Assembly: GCA_964401685.1 (NCBI GenBank)
Contig: CAYNZH010000052.1
Span: forward strand, 1-10,614
Direction of reading: 5' to 3'
DNA: 10,614 nt
Origin: DASRQK01 sp964401685
GTDB taxonomy: Bacteria > Bacteroidota > Bacteroidia > Sphingobacteriales > Sphingobacteriaceae
This document shows, piece after piece, positions 1 to 6,276 of this stretch. The notes below the pieces were generated by a model. It was given only the letters and a program-made list of their open reading frames with translations, was not told the origin of the DNA and did no database searches. Every line of letters starts with the position of its first letter. Within the stretch, counting starts at the first letter, position 1. A program made the position numbers and the translations under genes.

Positions 1-954
1 ATGAGCGCACAAGCCAATCGTGGACGAGTTTCGTCTTCATTAAGTACGCTGACTTCGTCAGCGCCAAACAATATAGCGGTTGATCAGAGCAAAATTCAAA
101 GCATTGAAGTCAAGAAAAGCGACGACGTACAAAGCACCTCGTCAGTAACCAACAATCCCCTGGAGTGGGAGGATGGATCTATTCGTCTCGGAAAGCCCGT
201 CCCGGGAGACCCCCTCGCACAACAGTTTGTCCTATTAAAAGTGGGTTACGATTTTACGCATATTGATGACACTACCCAGCGTGATCGGCCACTTGAGGAT
301 GAAATGGTTTTGTATCTTGCAAACAATTCAAGTTTGTACAGACGCGTTCAATTCGAGCATAATTTTTTCAGGGAAGAAGAGGCAAAAGGTAAAACGCGAA
401 GCAACGCGGATCTGAATGATATGATTGATTCTTATCAAAGTATGATTCATCTTTTTGGGGAAAATCAAATCCACGTGGTTGAAAAAATTATTCAAAGTTC
501 CTTCCATTTTACGGAGCCGATTACTCAGATTCAATGGGATATTCATGACGAACAGCAAGAGATCAATGACATTTTAGTGCAGAAAGCGACTGGTCAATTT
601 GGCGGAAGGGAATATACTGCATGGTTTGCACCGGATATTCCGTTTGCCTCAGGTCCGTGGAAATTGCAAGGCCTCCCAGGTTTGATCATTATGGCCGAAG
701 ACGCAAAAGGGGAGGTGAAATTTGCGATGAACTCGATCCAGGAAATTCCGGTGACTGAAAAGCTCTTGATTCGAAAGCCCAAGGGAATCAATATAGTGAG
801 CCGGGCGGAATATGAAAAAACACACGCAGCTTTTCTGGCCAATCCAGAGTTTTTCATCAAATCAGCAGGATTGGAAGGAAGAGTTGTAATGGGCAGACCA
901 CCAGCTGGATTTGTGCCAAAAGTGTTGAATAATCCGCTTGAAATTTCTAAATAA
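1..954 (+). CDS. GLPGLI family protein, probably 5'-truncated
   Basis: The protein carries the family's signature, GLPGLI, at residues 224-229, inside the usual context: a G-R-E-Y-x-A-W-F stretch around residues 202-208, then an aspartate/proline/glycine-rich segment (PDIPFASGPWKLQ). These proteins are restricted to Bacteroidota, are exported, and have no established biochemical function. The visible reading frame begins with ATG on the first base of the window, and its first residues (M-S-A-Q-A-N) look like the end of a signal peptide with an A-Q-A cleavage site rather than a true N-terminus. No hydrophobic segment follows. I infer that the real start and signal peptide lie upstream, outside the window. 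The gene ends at a TAA directly before the start of the barrel gene at 962, so the two are probably one operon. The family assignment is firm; the start is not. Confidence 0.87.
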   Translation: MSAQANRGRVSSSLSTLTSSAPNNIAVDQSKIQSIEVKKSDDVQSTSSVTNNPLEWEDGSIRLGKPVPGDPLAQQFVLLKVGYDFTHIDDTTQRDRPLEDEMVLYLANNSSLYRRVQFEHNFFREEEAKGKTRSNADLNDMIDSYQSMIHLFGENQIHVVEKIIQSSFHFTEPITQIQWDIHDEQQEINDILVQKATGQFGGREYTAWFAPDIPFASGPWKLQGLPGLIIMAEDAKGEVKFAMNSIQEIPVTEKLLIRKPKGINIVSRAEYEKTHAAFLANPEFFIKSAGLEGRVVMGRPPAGFVPKVLNNPLEISK

Positions 955-961
955 ACGCAGC

Positions 962-3309
962 ATGCGCATTCTGTTGCTATTGATGTTTACTTTTGCTGCA
1001 CAGATGAGCATGGCGCAGCAGCGTGTGACTGGAACCCTCAAAACGAGTGAGGGTGCTCCGATTTCGCATGCGAGTGTGACAATACGGAATGCGGCTAATC
1101 GAATTGTGGCTTTCATGCCAACAGATGCCGACGGGAATTTCTCGATAGAGATATTAACGAACGTTCGTTCAGACTCTATGCGTCTGCAAATAAACCACTT
1201 AGGATACGCAAAGATCGATATTCCCTTGGTGTTGAATCAGTCTCATTACGAGCTTGTTTTGGAGCCAAAAGCTATAGACCTTTCTGAAATCACGGTCCGT
1301 AACAGACCGCGTATCAATCTGGATGGCGATACCTTGAGTTATGACGTGGGTAGTTTTTCCCGCGCGGAAGATCGAAGTATCGGGGATGTTTTGAGCCGCA
1401 TGCCAGGCATGGAAGTCTCGGAAAGCGGGGAAATAAAATTCAACGGCAAAACCATCTCCAATTTTTATATAGATGGAGACGATCTGCTGCAGGATCGGTA
1501 CAGTATCGGCACGAAAACCATTCCCCATGGTATGGTACAAAAATTGGAGGTTTTGCAGCATCACCAGCCCTTGAAAGTACTGAGAAATAGAACGCTGAGC
1601 GATAAAGTAGCCATCAATCTTGTGATTAAGGATGAAGCAAAATTGAAAATGACAGGTCAGGCCAAACTCGGAGCCGGTCTACCTCAGCAGTATGATGCAG
1701 AACTGAATTCAATTCTGTTCAATAAAAAATATAAGATGCTCAATGTGCTCAAAGGCAATAATATCGGTCATGATTTGTCTAGTGATTTTACATTTTTGAA
1801 TCTGAATAATACCCTCTCAGATCTTGGAAATTCCCGTCCCCAATCACTGCTGTCGGCCGGAACCGCGGGAGCACCATCGCTGCCCAAAAGTCGCTATTAC
1901 CTCAATCATTCCGGCGCGCTGAATGCCAACAATCTAATCAATCTTCCCAGTGGTTTGCAGCTGAAGACCAATATCAGCGGATTGCTTGATCAAAATGATT
2001 TCTCCTACGAAAGTCGTACTGATCTTTATGTGGGTGAGGATACCATACGGTACAGGGAATTGCAGGACAGCCGGAGAAATCCATTTTTGACCGATATTAG
2101 CCTGACAGCCACAAAAAATAAAGATCATTATTATTTGAATAACACCCTGAAATTGGCCTTTTCCGGACAAGAGGACCAAGCCTTTCTTCAAAGCAATGAA
2201 ATTCTGATGGATCAGAGATTGACCTCTAGAGTGTGGGATTTTTCCAATAGCCTCGAATACGTACCTCAATTGAAAAACAAGCATATCATGTCTCTCAACG
2301 GGTATGTCAACCATTATAATCGGCCTGAACAGTTGCGGATCAAACCCGGCATATTGCCCGTCTTATTGAATGAAGGTGAAGATTATTCTCTTTTGGATCA
2401 GTGGGCCCAAACTCCGACTTGGTTTAGCACGGTAACGGCTGGCTACAGGATCCCGTCTGGGCTTATCATGCAGAATTATCGTATAGGTATGCTGTATGAA
2501 AACCAACAATTGCATTCAACGCTGCGCCTTCGCCAGGAAAACGGGGACTTGACTTCGTTTTCAGGAAGCGGAGACAATCATCTGGTTTGGCATCGAAAGG
2601 AAACTTTTGCTGACGGCAATTATGAGTACAAGTCGGGCAGGATTGAGGCCTCTTTATCGCTCCCTTTGACTTTACAGCAGATTTCTTATAAAGACGCCGG
2701 GTTCGATTTGGATGAGTCGGATCTGAGAGTTTTGTTTTCGCCTCGATTCTCTTTGAAATATAAAACGACCATTGAGGATTATCTGTCGCTCAATTATGCC
2801 TACCAAAATCAGACGGGAAACATCGGTGGGGTTTATCGGGGGGTGGTCCTGAAAAATTATCGCAATCTGGGGGCCAATGAAGCCGCATTGGAGGAAAGAA
2901 GCTCCCACCAATGGGGATTGAACTATCATTTTCAGCGGGCTATCCACATGTTATTTATGAATGCGGGGATAGCTTATTCCAAGTCTATGGCCAATACCAT
3001 CGCTTCAAGTGTGGTGACCGAGGATATATCGCGTATGGTGCTTTTGCCTTTTGACAATAACGTCAGCAGTATTTCTGCCAATGCAGGGCTGAGCAAGTAT
3101 ATTTTTGGGCTGGGCGCGACAGCGAGTTTGAAAGCTTCCTGGTCGGAGACCCGAGTGAATCAATTTATTAATGAACAGGCTTTACCCTATATTAATAGAA
3201 GCTTTACCTTAAATCCTTCGGTGGAAACGACCCTGTTTAGAAAGGTTAGCGTAAATTATAATGCCGTCGGCAATTGGATGGGCAGCCGCTTGTCGGGGGA
3301 GGTTCTGGA
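962..3309 (+). CDS. TonB-receptor-like outer-membrane beta-barrel protein with carboxypeptidase-like regulatory domain (3' end lost in gap)
   Basis: From the ATG at 962 the protein opens with a clear signal peptide (M-R, a leucine-rich core, cleavage near A18-Q19). An upstream in-frame TTG at 938 would add eight residues and overlap the previous gene by 17 bases; I prefer 962 because the signal peptide starts cleanly there. Residues about 20-105 form a carboxypeptidase-like regulatory (Ig-like) domain with the typical G-x-L...G-A-P-I-x-x-A-x-V and D-x-x-G-N-F pattern. Residues 107-112 (LSEITV) resemble a TonB box. A plug-like region follows to about residue 225, including Y-I-D-G-D-D near 169, and the rest is alternating polar/aromatic barrel strand. 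The family usually ends in a complete barrel and this copy stops after 782 codons at the N gap, so terminal strands are missing. It is likely an outer-membrane receptor or secretion partner of the upstream GLPGLI protein; the substrate is unknown. Confidence 0.85.
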
Positions 3310-3409
3310 NNNNNNNNNNNNNNNNNNNNNNNNNNNNNNNNNNNNNNNNNNNNNNNNNNNNNNNNNNNNNNNNNNNNNNNNNNNNNNNNNNNNNNNNNNN
3401 NNNNNNNNN
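3310..3409. other. Assembly gap of 100 N
   Basis: This is a run of exactly 100 undetermined bases. A round 100 is the usual placeholder for a scaffold gap of unknown length, so the true distance may be very different. It removes the C-terminus of the barrel protein entering from the left (+ strand) and of the lipocalin entering from the right (- strand). Reading frames that run through it on either strand are chimeras. Confidence 0.98.
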
Positions 3410-3713
3410 CTTCGACAAATTTTGCCTTTCCCTCGGCTGATTCCCATTCGTTTTTTACAAAATTAAAACCTTTGTTTATCACCTTGATGCTGTTGTCATC
3501 GTTCAGGGAATACTCGGCGGTAACTTGATTGAGGTTTTTCTCTTGCTTGAAATCGAAGCGGGCGATTTCATACCATTTTCCCAAGTATTTCTCTGTTTCC
3601 AGATCGGAAACTGGTGTTGCGCCCTTGGGAAGAGTTTGGCAACTTTGCAGGGCTAGGACTCCTCCTAGCGCAAGGATTGAGGCAGAAAGCCAAATGTAAT
3701 GCATATTTCTCAT
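3410..3713 (-). CDS. blc: Blc-type lipocalin lipoprotein (3' end lost in gap)
   Basis: The 101 visible residues match the N-terminal half of the bacterial lipocalin Blc. A lipoprotein signal peptide has a hydrophobic core at residues 7-22 and a lipobox-like L-Q-S-C, giving Cys25 as the lipidated residue. Next comes the lipocalin hallmark G-K-W-Y-E-I-A-R-F starting at residue 45, then T-A-E-Y-S-L and the I-K-V-I-N-K-G-F strand. Blc proteins are outer-membrane-anchored carriers of fatty acids or lysophospholipids linked to envelope stress. Escherichia coli Blc has 177 residues, so roughly 75 are probably missing beyond the gap. The start at 3713 is used; a second ATG nine bases inside (3704) would also leave a usable signal. 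The gene begins 12 bases after the metallophosphoesterase stop, so it is probably the last gene of that cluster. The gene symbol rests on similarity read by eye. Confidence 0.88.
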
Positions 3714-3725
3714 ATGATGAAAGCT

Positions 3726-4472
3726 TTAGAGTTCTAAAACGAAATAGGGTTGCTGGTCTTGCCATTTTTTTAGAACAGGGACCGCAACATTGTAAACGGG
3801 GACGCGCGCCTGCGTGTGACCTTGTAAATGGCCGCTATGCGCATGTCCATGGAAGGCCGCGCGGACTTGTCGACGATTGAGAGGCTCCACCAGATGCGTT
3901 GTCCCCAGAAAGGGGTAGATCTCCACAGGTTCGCCTTCTATGGTCTCTTTGATGGGCGCGTAGTGCATCAGCGCGATCTTTGGGACGTCCGGGGTTTCCT
4001 GCTCCAGGCGTGAAAGTGCCCGGTCTAGCGCGAGGGATTCGTTAACCGCTTCGTGGACAAAGTTCTTCATGACATCTTCGCCGAAGATCGAAAGCATATA
4101 ACGATCAAAACCACCCCCAAATCCCTTGACTCCCGCAAATCCGATGTCCTGAAGTACGATGGCTTCGCCGTCCAGGATGTGCATCTGGCTTTCCATGAGT
4201 ATCTGACGGATCAACTTGTGTCTGCCTTTTTCGTAATCGTGATTTCCCAAGACACCGACCACGGGGATACTCAGCGCGCGGAGTTCCTCAGCCAAAACCG
4301 TCGCCTCGTCCTCATCACCGGTGTCGGTCAGATCCCCGCAGATAACCAACACATCTACTTCCTGGGAGATCTTTTCGAAACAGGGCTTCCAAAGATTCTG
4401 ATCCGTCAACTTCATATGAATATCGGCCATCGCGGCGATTTTTTTTGGTCTTTTATTTTCGTCTTGTTCCAT
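3726..4472 (-). CDS. Calcineurin-like metallophosphoesterase
   Basis: The protein shows the complete dimetal phosphoesterase motif set in order: D-x-H (Asp17, His19), G-D (Gly46-Asp47), G-N-H-D (residues 76-79), a later histidine in M-H-Y-A-P (His170) and G-H-A-H (residues 209-212). It should therefore be an active metal-dependent phosphomonoesterase or phosphodiesterase. There is no signal peptide or membrane segment, so it is cytoplasmic. The size, 248 residues, is normal for a stand-alone domain. An ATG 42 bases upstream (4514) exists, but it would add a 14-residue histidine/aspartate-rich tail encoded within the end of the nucleotidyltransferase gene. The ATG at 4472 sits just five bases after that gene's stop and brings the D-x-H close to the N-terminus, as is usual. 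It lies second in a cluster with the nucleotidyltransferase upstream and the lipocalin downstream. The substrate cannot be read from the sequence; cyclic nucleotides, nucleotide-sugars or phospholipid head groups are all possible. Confidence 0.88.
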   Translation of the reverse strand: MEQDENKRPKKIAAMADIHMKLTDQNLWKPCFEKISQEVDVLVICGDLTDTGDEDEATVLAEELRALSIPVVGVLGNHDYEKGRHKLIRQILMESQMHILDGEAIVLQDIGFAGVKGFGGGFDRYMLSIFGEDVMKNFVHEAVNESLALDRALSRLEQETPDVPKIALMHYAPIKETIEGEPVEIYPFLGTTHLVEPLNRRQVRAAFHGHAHSGHLQGHTQARVPVYNVAVPVLKKWQDQQPYFVLEL

Positions 4473-4477
4473 GCGTT

Positions 4478-5221
4478 CTATATTGTCGTGATCGTGTAGG
4501 ATTTGTAGTCCCATTCCTTGATGTCTATCTGATACTGGGTCTGGTCTAGCATCGGGCCTCGGCAGACTCGTTCCTTTGGAGGTGGCAGGTCATATTGCTC
4601 CTGCGCCCGCGCGATAAGTAGGTCGAACAGCCACTGAGGGATTATGCGCCTGTAGTCTGCAGGATATATAAACTGGAACTGTAGAATTTGCGCTAACAGC
4701 AAATGCCAATGCTGGTCGAGCTTGTCGAGTAAGTGCCGCCAATTCAGTTGCTCGCCGTATTTTAGGAAAAGGTGATTGATGTCTGCCCCGTCGTAACGCT
4801 CCCGGTTCTGAACATAAATTTTGCACCAGACCAGCTCTTCTGGAGGGATGAATCGTACCGGCATATCGACCAGAGTTCCGACAGAGGCTCTTTCCAGCCA
4901 GTCATCGTCCACCGTACACGTATGATTGACAGAATCGAAGATGATATCGATGAAAAATTCACCCTTAAAAATTTTGGCTAACCAGCGTGCATCGGTTAAT
5001 TCAGTCTCATAACCTTGAGTCTCGAAAAGTTTTAGTATTTTTGGGTATTCACTGCTTTTGCAAAAGACATCCAGATCCTTGGTATTTCTGTATATACCCG
5101 TGTAATGGAACAGGGAAAAGGCGCCGCCAAGCATGTATTCGCATTGATGCTCGTTCAAAAGAGTTAAAGCCTCTTTGAAGAAGGCGTTGGACTCCTCGAT
5201 TTGTTGTGCTGTGATGATCAT
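4478..5221 (-). CDS. Polymerase-beta-fold nucleotidyltransferase family protein
   Basis: The N-terminal half carries the minimal nucleotidyltransferase core: the G-G motif in Y-M-L-G-G-A (Gly32-Gly33), then T-K-D-L-D-V with the two metal-binding aspartates Asp49 and Asp51, and a third acidic position in F-I-D-I-I-F-D (Asp92). The catalytic residues are thus all present. The C-terminal half, about residues 120-247, is probably helical, rich in aromatic residues, and not recognised by me. The family resembles the uncharacterised or AbiEii-like nucleotidyltransferases common in bacterial genomes, but no partner antitoxin is next to it. The protein is soluble, 247 residues, with a start ATG at 5221 and a stop five bases before the phosphoesterase ATG. 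It is first in a three-gene cluster. Transferring a nucleotide to a small molecule, protein or RNA is the likely chemistry; the acceptor is unknown. Confidence 0.75.
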   Translation of the reverse strand: MIITAQQIEESNAFFKEALTLLNEHQCEYMLGGAFSLFHYTGIYRNTKDLDVFCKSSEYPKILKLFETQGYETELTDARWLAKIFKGEFFIDIIFDSVNHTCTVDDDWLERASVGTLVDMPVRFIPPEELVWCKIYVQNRERYDGADINHLFLKYGEQLNWRHLLDKLDQHWHLLLAQILQFQFIYPADYRRIIPQWLFDLLIARAQEQYDLPPPKERVCRGPMLDQTQYQIDIKEWDYKSYTITTI

Positions 5222-5267
5222 ATACTTCTTTAATTATGTTTTAAGAACATTCTGACGGTGATGAATG

Positions 5268-5296
5268 TTTGTTTTACCAAAGAAATAATAGATTTT
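5268..5296 (+). promoter_or_regulatory. Possible Bacteroidota-type promoter before the cupin gene
   Basis: TTTG at 5268-5271 is followed after 17 bases by TAGATTTT at 5289-5296, one base away from the Bacteroidota -7 consensus TAnnTTTG, with spacing inside the usual range. If used, transcription would begin about at or just beyond the ATG at 5299, which would favour the ATG at 5317 as the real start or give a leaderless message. The match is short in AT-rich DNA and may be chance. Confidence 0.25.
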
Positions 5297-5298
5297 TA

Positions 5299-5604
5299 AT
5301 GACTAAACACGTAAATATGAACGTAAAAGAACACCACGACGGAAGCAAGGGAGTCTCAGCCGCGGCGATTTTCAAAGGCGAGGAGGGAACGGTGCTTTCC
5401 ATGCAAATCAAAGCTGGAGAACGGCTAAAGGAACATATCAGCAAAACCCCCGCAGTACTTATCTGTCTGGAGGGAAAAGTCACTTATGAAGGCGAGCGCG
5501 GCGAAAACGCAACCTTGCTCCCTGGGGATTATTTTTTAATAGATCCCATGGTGTTGCACTGGGTCGACGGAATCGAAGACAGCCAATTGCTACTCGTCAA
5601 ATGA
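5299..5604 (+). CDS. Small single-domain cupin protein
   Basis: This 101-residue protein is one cupin barrel. The strand-turn pattern is visible: M-Q-I-K-A-G-E-R at 35-42, L-I-C-L-E-G-K-V at 54-61, L-L-P-G-D-Y-F at 73-79 and P-M-V-L-H at 83-87. Of the usual cupin metal ligands only His46 (within K-E-H) and His87 are in place; the first histidine of H-x-H is Lys44 and the following glutamate is absent. It may bind a metal weakly, bind none, or serve as a sensor or small-molecule binder. The in-frame TTG at 5269 is rejected as start in favour of the ATG at 5299; the ATG at 5317 (Met7) is also possible. It is divergent from the nucleotidyltransferase across 77 bases, and its last 15 bases overlap the end of the ABC ATPase gene on the other strand. 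Family call is good; function is unknown. Confidence 0.8.
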   Translation: MTKHVNMNVKEHHDGSKGVSAAAIFKGEEGTVLSMQIKAGERLKEHISKTPAVLICLEGKVTYEGERGENATLLPGDYFLIDPMVLHWVDGIEDSQLLLVK

Positions 5605-6261
5605 TTGAATTTGACCGTCAAGTAAGTTTATGATCCGGTTACCGTATTCGGCATTTTTCTCCGAATGGGTTACCTGCACAATTGTGACGCCATCTTCATT
5701 GAGTTGTTTGAAAAGGTTCATGATTTCCTCGCTTTGCTTGGAATTGAGGTTGCCCGTGGGTTCGTCCGCCAGGATCAGGCTCGGGGATCCAGCCAAAGCT
5801 CGGGCGATGCCCACGATCTGCTGCTGTCCACCGGACAATTGATTGGGAAACAAATTCTTTTTGCCTACGATTCCAAAGCGGTCCAACAAATCGCCTACGA
5901 TAGCCTTGCGCTCCGAACCGGAAACTTTTTTGTATATTAACGGTGTTTCGATGTTTTCATAGACACTGAGCTCGTCAATCAAATGATAGGACTGGAACAC
6001 AAAGCCGATCTGAGATTTGAAGAGTTGATCTTGTTGTTTGGACTTGAGCGAATAAACGTCTTCACCCATAAACCGGTAGGATCCCTCATTGGGTTGATCC
6101 AAATTGCCCAACAGATGAAGCAACGTTGATTTCCCGGACCCCGAAGGCCCCATAATGGACACAAATTCGCCTTCCATTAAGGTCAAATTAATGTCTTTTA
6201 GCACAAATGCACGGGCTCCTCCGACTTGGTACCATTTAAAGATGTTTTTAAGTTCTATCAT
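5590..6261 (-). CDS. ABC transporter ATP-binding protein, MacB/LolD type
   Basis: All motifs of an ABC ATPase are present over 223 residues: Walker A G-P-S-G-S-G-K-S-T at 38-46, Q-loop Gln90, signature L-S-G-G-Q-Q-Q at 142-148, Walker B L-I-L-A-D-E-P-T-G at 162-170 with catalytic Glu167, and switch His199. The length and the G-N-L-D, A-D-E-P-T-G-N-L and V-T-H-S segments place it in the MacB/LolD/FtsE group, which powers mechanotransmission or lipoprotein-release systems rather than classic import. After the signature it reads I-V-G-I-A-R, where most ABC ATPases have R-V-A-I-A-R. The start ATG is 15 bases after the permease stop, so the ATPase and permease form an operon. It sits on the inner face of the cytoplasmic membrane with the permease. 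Confidence 0.93.
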   Translation of the reverse strand: MIELKNIFKWYQVGGARAFVLKDINLTLMEGEFVSIMGPSGSGKSTLLHLLGNLDQPNEGSYRFMGEDVYSLKSKQQDQLFKSQIGFVFQSYHLIDELSVYENIETPLIYKKVSGSERKAIVGDLLDRFGIVGKKNLFPNQLSGGQQQIVGIARALAGSPSLILADEPTGNLNSKQSEEIMNLFKQLNEDGVTIVQVTHSEKNAEYGNRIINLLDGQIQSFDE

Positions 6262-6276
6262 GTTGTAATTTATAAT

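Noticed and set aside
3246..3528. Open frames on both strands that read through the N run, including tails after or before it
   Set aside because: They join sequence across 100 undetermined bases. The tail of the + frame after 3409 is antisense to the lipocalin gene, and the - frames before 3310 are antisense to the barrel gene.
3614..4499. Several open + frames of 60-150 codons opposite the phosphoesterase and lipocalin
   Set aside because: The opposite strand encodes proteins with complete family motifs; these frames show no recognisable domain and are shadows.
4478..5221. Nucleotidyltransferase as the toxin of an AbiE/MenT-type toxin-antitoxin pair
   Set aside because: No small antitoxin or winged-helix partner is adjacent; the neighbours are a phosphoesterase and, divergently, a cupin.
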